From positions 434,001 through 498,000 of the forward strand of contig NW_024427587.1 of NCBI RefSeq assembly GCF_017562075.2: 64,000 nucleotides of DNA. The letters are read 5' to 3'. Each line of letters starts with the position of its first letter. The stretch's first letter is position 1. Origin of the DNA: Anopheles merus (taxonomy: Eukaryota > Arthropoda > Insecta > Diptera > Culicidae). The notes below the pieces were generated by a model. The model ran no database searches. It worked only from the letters and a program-made list of their open reading frames with translations, and was not told the origin of the DNA. The translations under genes and the position numbers were made by a program. Shown here one piece after another: positions 1 to 10,329 of this stretch.

Positions 1-937
1 TCGATCGTTCGCGTGGTGTGTTTCCTGCTCGGCAAACCTGCTAAATGTGACCCTTTTTGTTACATGTATGGCATAGGGCGTTGCGAAAGCGGCAAAGGCT
101 TCTTGGATGCGGCCCACCACAGCCGTTGCAGGGCGTAGCTGCAGTGTTGTTGCTTTGTTCGTGTGTCCATCTGGAATGTGAAGCGAACGTTTTGGTTGGA
201 GGTTCTGCTCGACGGAATGGTTGTTACTTTTTAGTCTGAGGGTTTTTATAAGCCAACTTATTGGTAGCTTCTGCTGACGCCGACGGTGTCGCCGTGGAGA
301 TATCACGAACTGTATTCAGTGTGGCTTCGAGCGTTAATGCGATATCAAAAGCTTCTGTAAACGTGCTGGGGTTTTTTGCGATGATTTCGTCACAAATGTC
401 GCGTGCTTCCATGCCGTGGAGCATTTGTTCAATCAACATTCTGTCGAGAAAATCGTCATACTCACAGTAGACATCCCCTTGTTTGAGTCGCAGAACAAAT
501 TGTGAAATCGTTTCGCCCCTTTGTTGCTAAATGTTACGGAATTTGACACTCTCGACAAACTTGTTCTTCTTCTGGTCGAAGTGGTTCTCGAGTGTTTTTC
601 GAAGCTCTTCGTAGGGAATTTCCTCTGGCCGCTTTGGGGTGACGAGAAATTTAAGAGCATTGATTGATTCTGTTCCCATGTGCACGCGCGCATAGTCCGC
701 GTATTTATCGGTGGGGATATTGCTCAGTTTTAGCGCCCACACCAGTCTGTTAAAATAGTCTCCGACAGTTGATTCATCCGACGCATGAAAAGCCGGGTGC
801 GAGAATGTTGGCACTTTTGGTTGGGGAGCAGCGTCGTCTCTATTCACCTGCGCGTTAGGTGTACCTATTGCCGATTTTATCGCTTGGGCGATCATTGTCG
901 AAAGCTGTGTCATAGATTTGTGATCAAGCCGAGCCAT
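1..937 (-). pseudogene. Gypsy (Mag-like) gag, degenerate, runs off the left edge
   Basis: Minus-strand Gag remnant of a Ty3/Gypsy element. One reading frame runs from an ATG near 937 (MARLDHKS...) to the window edge and is broken only by nonsense codons: TAG at 527-529, a stop at 224-226 and TAG at 41-43. There is no frameshift. The middle has the usual capsid-like block (sequence such as YFNRLVWALKLSNI, then HFDQKKNKFVESVKFRNI). The C-terminal part at about 40-110 encodes two zinc knuckles (CNGCGGPHPRSLC, then CHTCNKKGHI-stop-QVC), which bind RNA in active elements. An upstream in-frame ATG at 1021 lies inside the LTR and the frame crosses the primer site, so 937 is the better start. Family assignment rests on the knuckle spacing and wording; the lineage within Gypsy is inferred. 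Confidence 0.8.
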
Positions 938-967
938 TGTGTTTTCAATCCGTTTCACTTTGCGAGG

Positions 968-986
968 AATCCCACTTCTGACACCA
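968..986 (-). promoter_or_regulatory. Primer binding site, tRNA-Leu type
   Basis: Read on the minus strand this is TGGTGTCAGAAGTGGGATT, which has the form of the complement of an animal tRNA-Leu 3' end (…CACTTCTGACACCA). It lies 3 bases after an LTR-like ACAACA end and about 30 bases before the gag ATG, as expected for minus-strand cDNA priming of a Gypsy element. Confidence 0.75.
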
Positions 987-989
987 ATA

Positions 990-1211
990 TGTTGTATTTT
1001 CTGTTTAATAGTTCGATTCAAGTTTTATTCACGTTAAGTTTGTTTTCAAGATAGAGCGGGAGTGCGTAAAAAGCGAAGCGTAACCCGAAGGCGCGCCCGA
1101 AATTGACAGACGTCAAAACGCGGTTGACGAGGTAGCGCAATAATTCCCAACAGCAGGTTGGACCATACATAACAATAATAAGTTCTGTTTAGCAGATATG
1201 CTACAATAACA
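990..1211 (-). repeat. 5' LTR of the left-edge Gypsy element (outer end uncertain)
   Basis: The minus-strand sequence next to the primer site ends in ACAACA at 990, and a polyadenylation-like AATAAA lies near 1030. The outer end is not certain: candidate CA ends are near 1166 and 1211. No second LTR is in the window, so identity between LTRs cannot be used to set the limit. Confidence 0.45.
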
Positions 1212-2222
1212 TTGCGAAAGCGCATACATTCGGCGACAGTTTTGCACACACACGTACACTCACACCCATGCGCAGACGGCTCAACCTATTTGTGTGATCT
1301 ACACCATACGAAAGCAAAAGCTGTTACAAAGTTATGTTGAATCATTAACACGTTCAGTTCGATGGCAGGCCCCAGGGACTGCCAGTGAACTTTCCAGTAT
1401 GCCGGTTTCACAATCATCTTGCGTTTTAGATGCCAGCGGAATGGAAAGTTGATGAAAATCAGCGCCGGTGCACAGGTTGCACAGCAAATCCTCCAGCGTG
1501 AGCTAGCGATTCCTTAGTCATTTTTACTTGGCAGCGTTTGAACTCATTGCGCTTTTTTGGTTTGATTTGTGAAAATTCAACTTCTTCGCTGCAATGTTTG
1601 TTAACGGCTTCTTTAAGCGCCACTGCAACTCATGAGGATTGACCACTCGCGAGAAAGAGATAGCGATATGGAGGGAAAAAGCACGGACGAAGGTTGACAG
1701 CGATTGGCCGTCTGACGCACCAACACAACTAAACCTCGACAGCCCGTTCAGGCGAAGTGTATGAGGCGGAGCCAGGGACGGGTAGCTCGACGAGCTGCTT
1801 GACAAATTTGCCGTTGGAGAGAAAAGGAAGGCATGAGAAAATTCTCCGAACGCCATAATTTTTCCGTCGCTTTGCACAGCGGGATATTTAGCTGAATCTG
1901 TCAGATATTTCACTTGTCAGAATAGTTCATTTCGCTGCATATTTCACCTCATGTGCGCGGTAAACTATCTCCTTTAAATAGATAAAGGATGTATTTTCTC
2001 ATGCTACTGAACTTTCGGTAGGCAGATTAGATAAAGTCTCCCCCCCCCCCCCCCACACCCTCGTTCAACGCTTAAAAACCTACCGAAAACTATCGAAAAA
2101 ATATCAAACTCCTGCCGGAAACTACCGATAAAATTTTGATGCGCCTACCGAAAACCGCAAAAATAATCTGGCCACACTGCTTCTGGTTCAGGTTGCTAGT
2201 GTTTTACATATGAAGTTTAATA
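1212..2222. other. Unassigned stretch with a 15-bp poly-C tract
   Basis: I see no supportable gene here. A minus-strand open frame at 1524-1913 has no recognisable domain. A run of 15 C lies at 2040-2054, followed by loosely repeated CTACCGAAAA motifs (about 2080-2160), which look like remnants of repetitive DNA. Confidence 0.5.
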
Positions 2223-2230
2223 CTTTAAAT

Positions 2231-5200
2231 CAGTGCTGCAAAATGTCACTATCAATGTCATAAACAAATATGACTGACACAAAATCCATATCAGCGTCAC
2301 GTACTCAATTGTGATAATCAGAGGTGATACTCAGAACGATTGCTGTGACTATTACATGCTCATGACATGTTTGCGACCATCGCTTGATCAGTCACTATAT
2401 CACGACTTTTTTTTTTGCTGTGATCAATTTTGCAAAAGGTCACTGACATAGTCATGACAAATTCTGGCTGAAACAAAATCATCTCGATCATTTCAATCAG
2501 GCGAGCCTCAAACAGTTGGTGCGACCATCGCATGCTTGGTGACATTGTGTGCAACCAACTCGTGTTCAATCACTTGGTCGCGACATTTTCAGTCGGTGAT
2601 CATCGCGATGGTCACGGGAGATATGCTTTGCGTGCGAGTGATTCCAAGAATCAATATGAGCATGTTTTCTCGCTCTGTTTGACCCGACAGATAATCAAAA
2701 CAGATAGAGGGAGAAAGCATGCTCATTTTGTTGTTAGAGCCAACGCGCCAAGTGTATTTCAAGAATGTCGCGATTATCGCCGACAACAATGTCGTGACCA
2801 AGTTGTAGGGATATAAGGTATGGGAGGAAGAGAGTGAGAGAGAGAGAAAGAGATAAATGGAGAGTTGTATCAACAGCGAGAGAAGGACAAGGAATAGAAT
2901 TGAAGAAAACCCGCTTGGCAAAGAGTAACTCATTTTAATGCCTCTCGCTACCCCTGGCCTTAGTTTTGAAGGAATCATGCGACACATTCACACTCCACTA
3001 CCCCATCCCATGGAAAAACGCTCCCACCATCGAAGTGTTGACCAAAATTTCGCTGTGTGCATGAGACACACACTCGCACTCCTCCCGCCCTCCACAGCTG
3101 AACGCACCCACCGTTGCGAAGATGGGAGAATTTTTGCTCTGAGCGTGAGACTCTGAAGCGCAAGAGATGACACTATGTGTAAAGACGATCATAATTCGAT
3201 ATGGTCAAAAAGCGTCGATTATCGTTTCATTTATCTGGTAATGATGTTTTCACTTCATCAAAATTTTAAACATTAACAACTAGGCTGATTACAATTGTTG
3301 AAATGTAAATCAGAATAAATTAAATTCATTTGAAGTAAAATAAATTCCATTATACTCTATTTTGACTATATGATCAACACTTGTACATAGTGCCATTTAC
3401 TTTGTATTCTTCACTCTCGCGCTGTGTTGTGATCGTTCGAAACTCATTGCCAGAACGAATGCAAATTTCATTTTGGAAGGATCGGTGCCGGAAGATGCAG
3501 CGAAAATTATGAAATGATAATAGAAAAGTGGTTAAGTTAATCGTGAAAGATGTCAACGCAGGCGTAAATGCGGTTTGTTTTGTTAAATGATCTACGGTAA
3601 GTGCATGCATAAGAAGAAGAATATTCCAAATGATGTTTGTGTTCTAACAATCGTACTGCTTTCAATGTTTGTTTAATCTTCTATTATTTTCCATCACACG
3701 TAGCTATTTCATCACCAAAGCTCCTGATAACAGATCAAAGCAGATGGATAGGGCATACAGAGTCGCCGTTTAATTTAAAATATCTTCGTGATCGGTAAGT
3801 TTTAAATAATACTAGTTTTGTTTACCATTCTAATGCTCAATATATCTTTCATTCCTCAGGCAAACGCATCAAACAGCAAGTGTTTCTCTTCCAACAGCAC
3901 GTACCATCGGTGGATCAAGCAGCTAACGATTTGATCGCCAGTACGCGCCATCAAGAATTGATATTTTGCCAAACAGTACTGTGAATAAAAAACTGCACAC
4001 TTACTGTAGGAATTTCCTGGAATTTTTTGGTCGGCCTACGCTCGCGGGAATGGTGGGTCCGTTGATGAGAAGGAAAGAAAGGGTGGGAGCGAGGATTAAC
4101 CAAAAACGCGGCATTGAGAATGAGGGGAGGTGCGCTCAGCACTCACGCTGGGTCACTCAGGATGCTTGAAATAAAATGTTAACAAGCATCGATTTCAAGC
4201 ATGCATGTCGCGCGACATTTTGCCAAGCGGGAATAAATCGTCAGTTGAGTTACAACTGTCAGCTGGAACACATATACTGTGAGTGCGTGGCGTATTAATG
4301 AGATCCGAAAAGCGTACCCGTCCGGCAAAATGAGTGTATTTTTTGAGTGATTTGAGTACCGTCCCCCGTTAGCAGTTACTCTTGGAGGAATGAGTTACAC
4401 CCTCGCGCGAGCCCTCCCCCTCCCCACCCGTAACGCACGGTGCGCTCTGCAGTTCTCAAAGTGTTTGTGTTCTTTCGAGCCATGCTACCAACACATCCAA
4501 AGATATTTGTTTCTTTCGTTTCTCGTTTTCTTTTATGCATTGCCACGATCGCAAATACGCACTTATTCTAACAACAAACACAAACACGGTCATTTTTTAT
4601 TTCATTAAACACTTTATTGAAACATAAAGTACACTTTCACAACACATTTAGAATCCTTCATACTTACGAATGGCGTCATACTGTAAAGTACCGGGTCGAG
4701 CCAGGCTACGGGAAACTTGTCGACAATCTGCGTTGCCTCTGTTCAGCAAATTCTTACCTGTCGATCCACGCACTGCATTTGCGTCTGTGCTCATTGTTCG
4801 TTCACTTCACACTTCACCATAACACACCGGCGCACGAGACTTTGAACGAAATGCACACCAACGCACAAACACTGCGCGTGGGACTTAGAACAAAACGCGC
4901 ACAACCATTTCCGGCAAAGCGTCGCGCTGTACTGGTGGTTTCGTACGCGTAGGAGGGGGGACATACGGAGCGATGGTTCGATGCTGTAGTGTAAGCGAGA
5001 CAACACGATGTGACGAGCAGCTCCAAGTTGTTGAGCTCGCTGAAAGAAGACACACACATTCACAGACGGCTCGTCAAAGCACGGTATTTGTATTGGTGCT
5101 AGTGAAGCGCGCGTGTAAAACAGAATGCGAACTGTCATCGCAGCGCGTTTCTCCTTCCTTCCTCAAGCTTCCTCATACCCCTCGGCCTGAATCACTCAAA

Positions 5201-5481
5201 ATTTGGGCTCTCATTGTTTGCGTGGGAGTGTTGATGATTGAAACAGTGGCATTTGGCAGCACTGTTCACAGCCAGAAAAAAATCATGATAATGCGTGCGC
5301 CGGCATTAAGCTAAGCTTGTCAGTCAGAGTATCGCGTTGGACTCAAGAATTCACATGTCGTGTTCAGCATGTCATGACGCACTTTTATTGACTATCAGCA
5401 ATGAGCATCATGCTACCACGGATATGTTCATTGTTTTCGTTGGTGAAAATCTCGTGATACTCATGACATTTTGCAGCACTG
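2231..5481. mobile_element. Non-autonomous hAT-like DNA transposon, 3,251 bp
   Basis: The ends are perfect 18-bp inverted repeats: CAGTGCTGCAAAATGTCA at 2231-2248 and its complement at 5464-5481. They are flanked by a perfect 8-bp direct repeat CTTTAAAT (2223-2230 and 5482-5489). An 8-bp target duplication with a CAGTG start fits the hAT superfamily. No transposase is present. The left third (2,230-2,960) has short imperfect repeats of motifs such as TCATGAC and GTCGCGAC, plausibly subterminal sites. The right third is occupied by a Gypsy LTR fragment (4,312-5,222). Mobilisation would need a transposase from elsewhere. Confidence 0.85.
4312..5222 (-). repeat. Gypsy LTR fragment inside the hAT-like element
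   Basis: This block is nearly identical (a few differences per 100 bp by eye) to 32,637-33,543, the LTR at the left end of Gy1, in the same orientation. Its first about 30 bp (the TGTTGTGAGC end) are missing and are replaced by unrelated sequence at about 5,222. At the other side the similarity ends at ACCCGTCCGGCAAAA near 4,316. No internal Gypsy sequence adjoins it, so it is a truncated solo LTR or a captured piece. Open frames in it are not genes. Confidence 0.75.
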
Positions 5482-5651
5482 CTTTAAATGATTTCGGAAA
5501 TGGGTAAAAGTAAGGGTAAAAGTAATGCTCAGCTCTCTACGTAATGCTAGCGTTACGCGTGACGCCAGTTTACCACAAACCCAAGCAGAATTTTTTTGAA
5601 CGCCTGTTTCAACCGTCTTGGATGAGCAAATTGATTGATAATAACGTCTAA

Positions 5652-5913
5652 CCGCAGGACTCCACACAGAATAACACGGAGCGCAACATAACAACTGACA
5701 GCTGCCAAACGCTTCAGAAAACGCTTCTTTGCTGGTAACATGTTTTGAATATCCTTAGTAGTCATCTCATTGTTCATAGAAAAGCTACCAACCTACTGCG
5801 ATGACCGACAGTTAATGAAACGCTTTACTTCCTTTCCCAAGCGTTTTGTGAAGCGTTTGGCAGCTGTTAGTTGTTATGTTGCGCTCCGTGTTATGCTGTG
5901 TGGAGTCCTGCGG
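5652..5913. mobile_element. Fold-back MITE, 262 bp, TAA target duplication
   Basis: Arms of about 75 bp are inverted copies (CCGCAGGACTCCACAC… and …GTGTGGAGTCCTGCGG). The element is flanked by TAA on both sides (5649-5651 and 5914-5916), which fits PIF/Harbinger-type MITEs (3-bp TAA/TTA duplications). Non-coding. Confidence 0.75.
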
Positions 5914-6060
5914 TAATAATCGAAACCTTCCCATATAACCAAGATACCAAAAACGCCACCAACTTCTTGTACTAAAAATCCAGTTCCATCAAACAAAGCT
6001 AAAAAACTATCAGTTTGGTGGGTTAAGCCACACGGCCACAGAAGCAGCCACTTCAATGAT

Positions 6061-6092
6061 TTTTTTTTTTTTTTATTCAGGAGTAACGGAGG
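6061..6092 (-). mobile_element. Tiny poly(A)-tailed retroposed insertion with 12-bp TSD
   Basis: Copy A of the repeat has 32 extra bases that copy B lacks. They are flanked by the direct repeat CACTTCAATGAT (6049-6060 and 6093-6104). The insert begins with 13-14 T, so on the minus strand it ends in poly(A) after CTCCTGAATAA. This is the signature of a severely 5'-truncated retrotransposition event. Confidence 0.7.
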
Positions 6093-6410
6093 CACTTCAA
6101 TGATGTTGAAGTCAGATTTTTATGCACGGGCAATTTATTTGCTCAACATGTTTCACCTGTGTTAAAATGTTATTTAATTGTGCAAAGGAAGCAATTAAAC
6201 GTGTGTGTTTAAGTTGGTTTGTTGTAAAACAAACATGTTTTATGTATATGTGTATATGTGTGTTTGTTTACTTGCGAATGAACTCTTCCATTTCGCTGGT
6301 CAGTGCATAGTTTATAGAATTATAATATTGCTGAAGTTGAAGTGCAGTGATGTAAGTGAATGAATTTAATCAATCGAGGAGTTAAAATCCTGTCCAGCAT
6401 ATTGACCTTA

Positions 6411-6667
6411 CCGTATTAATTCACGATGCGCAATCTCAGATTGCGCATATATTCGTTTTATCAAAATATATGTCATTTCCCGTAGCCAACCCTGAGCTAT
6501 AAAGGTCATTTCCATACAATTTCAGATTGCGCCAAGATTGCGCATAAATTTTCAAGATTATATGTCCGAGATATATAATTTTTTTTGACAGATAAATATA
6601 TCAAACCGACCCGTTTGACAGATAAATATATGCGCAATCTGAGATTGCGCATCGTCTATTGCTACGG
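6411..6667. mobile_element. PIF/Harbinger-like MITE, 257 bp, TTA target duplication
   Basis: Flanked by TTA (6408-6410 and 6668-6670). The outer ends are imperfect inverted repeats starting CCGTA; next come perfect 30-bp inverted repeats at 6423-6452 and 6626-6655 (core GATGCGCAATCTCAG). Repeat copy B lacks this block and has an almost contiguous empty site, which confirms it is an insertion. Non-coding. Confidence 0.8.
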
Positions 6668-6984
6668 TTAGCCACCTCTTGATTAAACTTTTCCTCAAAG
6701 CATTTTTGGAAAAGGTGGGTTAAGGGTGGGCAAGATAAATACATCGGATCGGAACTAGCAGCTCCGATTGTTCTAAAATTTGGTGGGTAAATTCATTTGG
6801 GTAAATTCATTGAATAGCTTCAATATCCAGTACTTCGTCTATTTTGAGTTACGGTTCATAATTTCTTCCAATTAGTGAATGTTCTGCTTAAGAAGATATT
6901 GTTTTTAAGTGAATTTCGAAAGTGGATGTTGTGTCTCCCCCAACTCTTTAGCTGTACCTCTCAGATATTTCGCCTGTCAAATAG

Positions 6985-7300
6985 TGTCGCGCACACGAAA
7001 TTGTCTTTCGAAGCAGCAGCTTAAGACAGGCACAGTACACGCCGACTTAAGCACAATAATAAACGCACCAACTGGCTCTTGGCAAATAATGGCTTCATTA
7101 ATTTATTCAATTGATTTTATAGGCTAAAAATGCTGACCGTCGTCGATCAGCATATTCTTCTTAGTCTATTCTTCTTAGCCTATTTTTCCATATAATCGTT
7201 AAACCAGCGCGCATCGCTGGCGCGTTGCATAACGTAGCTAGTCAGCATTTATTGACCTAGCAACGCTTTGTTTTTTAAGCCTAAATTGTCGTCAGCGACA
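6985..7300 (-). repeat. BEL/Pao LTR (3' LTR of unit 1), 316 bp
   Basis: Same length as 16,051-16,366 and almost identical to it, with at least two substitutions near the TGTCGCGCACACG end. It has TGTCGC…GCGACA ends. On the minus strand it is preceded by a purine-rich tract (ACGGGGGGAGGGA, about 7,301-7,313), the polypurine primer for plus-strand synthesis. Confidence 0.9.
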
Positions 7301-7330
7301 TCCCTCCCCCCGTAAATCCTCGTAGGGGAG

Positions 7331-8890
7331 TTACAATTCTAGGTTTAAAGTGGGTGGCCTGCATGGCGGAGGACCAATATTTTGTTTTAGATATTTCTTG
7401 ATTAACATCGCGGATACCAAGATGACCGTAATAGAAACACTTAGTATGGTTATCGAGAAAAGTGCATAGTTACTGGTTACCGATTCTACTTCGTTCGACT
7501 TATCTTCTTTTGATATGCTAAAATTTAACATGGTTTTAAAATTGCTCTAACTTGCTCAGATTTTACTAGCATCGTCGGTTGTATTTCGAACTTGCTGGTC
7601 AAAATGCTGCAGTCTAGTGACAAGGTTATGATTCCGATGGAGCAGCTTGGTGTATCATCAGGCTTATCAGGGTTGGTAGAGAAGAACAGAATACTGTTTG
7701 GATTTGTAAGTTGTATAAATTCAGTGACTTCTGTCCCTATTTCCTTTGAGCTACATCTGATACCACTTTCTGTGTGTAGTAGTGCTGATGCTATACAGTC
7801 TGGCTCTCGTTGTATTATTTTCTCAGAAGATATGTAGTGCGATTCGTTCAGTTTAAAAATATCCTTCGGTATAAGTAACTAGTTTCGTTGATGGCTATTG
7901 TATTTTCGTGTATTCGTTCGTTCGATTCATTCAGTTTAAAAATATCCTTCGGGTATAAGTAACTAGTTTCGTTGATGGCTATTGTATTTTCGTGTATGTC
8001 TAAAATCGTATGATTGGCAAGGTTTGGAATGGCTATGACTTTAAACATCTCGTAATTTTCTATCGATACAATTATTTTTTTGATAGAAAAGACTATTTCA
8101 CCCTTTTCTATCTTCCTATTTGTTATTTCCGAGTATTCTAAAACGTTATAATGACTTGCCATCTTTCTTCGTATAGTTTGTTTTAACATCTCTTCGTCCT
8201 CTAAATATAATTGGTTTGAATCTATTTCGTGATACTTATTTATCATGTCTTGCACTAAAGCGGTTGTAAGCATGATCGTTTCTTGTATATATTTTGTTAG
8301 AACTTCATTTTTGTTATGCTTAAATTCTTTGCTGAGACCATCTATACCATCATAGAGTTTGTCTATTCGGTGACGTAAATTTTCTGTTAACTCATTGTGT
8401 TTTTTGTTTGTTTGGGTCAAACGTTCGGATACATGTGTATTTTTGTATCCTCTGCTGCTCTGAAGGCTGCTAATTGCTCGTCTATGTCGTCTTCCCCGAA
8501 CATGAAATCTTTTAAGATACCAAATATCCCTCGGGAGCGTTTTGTTCTTTTGTGACCTTGAATTGTGAGTATTGTGAGTATTCCTTGAATTAGCTGAATT
8601 GCATGGTTGCATTCGCGTTGAAGTGTAACTTTCAGATCTGAGAGCTCAGAGTCCGTACTATTAACGGAGTTCAGTACTGTGGTTAAGTGTTTTTTCAACG
8701 TTTGTAACGTATCCGTATCATTTGCCGGACGTGTCCCCGTATGGAATGTCGTTTCCCATGCTCATTTTTACAATAGGAGTGTGCCTATATGATCAAAATA
8801 TATTCCTGGTTCAGGGATAGGTACGATCGATAAGTATTCGACTCTAAACAGAGCGGCTATGTATATTGTTATTTTAAGGATGAGCTCCAT
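7331..8890 (-). pseudogene. Env-like (baculovirus F-type) frame, unit 1, broken
   Basis: Minus-strand envelope-like gene downstream of pol. ATG at 8890 begins a hydrophobic, signal-like N-terminus. An in-frame TAA follows at 8768-8770 with another stop just after. The central part has a basic furin-type site (RTKR) followed by a glycine-rich, fusion-peptide-like stretch and then long heptad-like helical sequence, as in F-type fusion proteins of baculoviruses and errantiviruses. A one-base loss near 8,450 shifts the frame, and an 80-bp tandem duplication near 7,848-8,000 disrupts it further. The C-terminal part (7331-7531) is in another frame and encodes one transmembrane segment and a short tail. 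Non-functional as it stands. Family call by motif layout only. Confidence 0.75.
7848..8000 (-). repeat. 80-bp direct tandem duplication in the unit 1 env frame
   Basis: The segment starting CGATTCGTTCAGTTTAAAAA and ending in TATTTTCGTGTAT occurs twice back to back with minor changes. Unit 2 has it once (16,928-17,002), so the duplication is private to unit 1. Confidence 0.8.
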
Positions 8891-10272
8891 GATACGGGCT
8901 TAATTTTGAGCTTTTTCCTTTTTGGTATTTGACTTGCTAGTTCTTCTGTTTTAGCTTTTATAACGTTAAAATTTGTTTCCTTCCTTTCTCCCCAATTTGG
9001 AAATATTTGATCTCGTTTTACCTCGAGTACTGCTAGTTTTACAGTTGGCCTATTAACTAAATTATAACCTACTTTGATTCGTGCTAAACGAGTGGGGACG
9101 CGAACGAGTGGGTAACCGTCTACGCCAGTTACCAGCTCACAGATTCGACCTTTAAACCATTTTCCTTTCGTTTGTTCATCGGGAAACGTGACAATATCGC
9201 CTATTTGTAATGATTTGGCCGGTTGAGTCCACTTTTCTCGTTTAGAAAGCTTTTGGAGATACTAAGCTATCCACCGTCGCCAATATTGTTGTGTGATTGC
9301 CTGGGCCCTTTTCCAATCGGACCGTACCAATTCTGTTTTGGTGATATCTGAGATATTCGGCTCTGCCTCGCCGGAACAACCTAGCAAGAAATGAGCTGGA
9401 GTTAGGGGCTCGTCATCTTCTTGTTCTAGTGTTAAGTGAGTTAATGATCGATTATTTGTTAGGAACTCTATCTCAGTAAGTATTGATCTGAGAACGTGTT
9501 CTTTATAACTCTCAGCCATGAGAAGCAGACTCTTGATTTCTCCAACCATTTGCTCCCACGCACCTCCAAAATGAGGGGCGCCTGGTGGGTTAAAGATCCA
9601 TTCTATGCCTTCTGAGGCACATCGATATCTTATTTGTTTCATCTCATTGTCGGCTCCGACAAAGTTGGTCCCATTATCGCTGTACAGGAAAGATACCTTT
9701 CCTCTTCTGTATTGCATATTTTTTAAACAAACAATAAAGGTGCTTGCCGTTACATCAATGGCTATTTCTATATGGACTGCTCTTGTGGTTAAACATGTAA
9801 ATATAACACCCCACCTTTTTTCTGACCTTCTGCCTATCGTAACGAATAGGGGGCCGAAGTAATCTACTCCACAATGCGTAAATGGTTTTTTAAACACTGC
9901 TGTTCTACATGTTGGCAGTGGTGCCATTATTGGTGGGATTGGTTTAGCTCGTGCGTTTTTGCAGTATTGACATTTGTTTATTACGTGTTTAAGACTGCTT
10001 CTGAGATCTATCACCCAGAATTTTTGACGAACTGCAGCCATCACTGATTCGCTCTGCTGGTGGTAGTACCTCTCATGGTAATGTTGTAGGATAAGGTTTG
10101 TAATGTGATGCCCTTTTGGTAGGATAATAGGGCTACGTTCGTTAAATTGAAGAAATTTAACGTGTTCAAGTCTTGCTCTAGAACGCATGATCCCATCTTG
10201 GTCCAACATAGGGCACAGGCACCTAACTTTACTGCTGCCATTAATCGGGTTCTTCAATGAGAGTTGTACCAT
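8869..10272 (-). pseudogene. BEL/Pao integrase, unit 1 (nonsense at 9262)
   Basis: C-terminal pol domain for cDNA insertion. From the ATG at 10272 it shows the HHCC zinc region (HYHERYYHQ … CQYCKNA), then the DDE core: D in CGVDYFGP, D in YSDNGTNFVG, E in GAWEQMVGE. A GAG codon of unit 2 is TAG here (9262-9264), cutting the frame after YWRRWIA; the remaining tail to about 8,869 stays recognisable by comparison with unit 2. Upstream linker sequence (10,273-10,470) is in other frames. Confidence 0.85.
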
Positions 10273-10329
10273 CTCCGTTTGAAAGCTTTCCCATTGAGCC
10301 TTTTTTATTAAGTGGCGCTCAGCTAGGTC

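Larger units (their letters stand above)
5925..6795 (+). repeat. Dispersed repeat, copy A (inverted relative to copy B at 26.9-27.4 kb)
   Basis: Similar over most of its length to the complement of 26,875-27,447. Shared landmarks are CCAGTTCCATCAAACAAAGC, the AAGCAATTAAACGTGTGTG block and AGGTGGGTTAAGGGTGG. Copy A carries two insertions that copy B lacks, at 6061-6092 and 6411-6667. No coding potential; the family is not recognised. Confidence 0.7.

Noticed and set aside
1524..1913. 129-codon minus-strand frame
   Set aside because: Low-complexity serine run and no domain or codon pattern that I can support.
4390..5314. Several 70-115-codon frames repeated at 32709-33525
   Set aside because: They recur because the LTR is duplicated; LTRs of this family do not encode protein.
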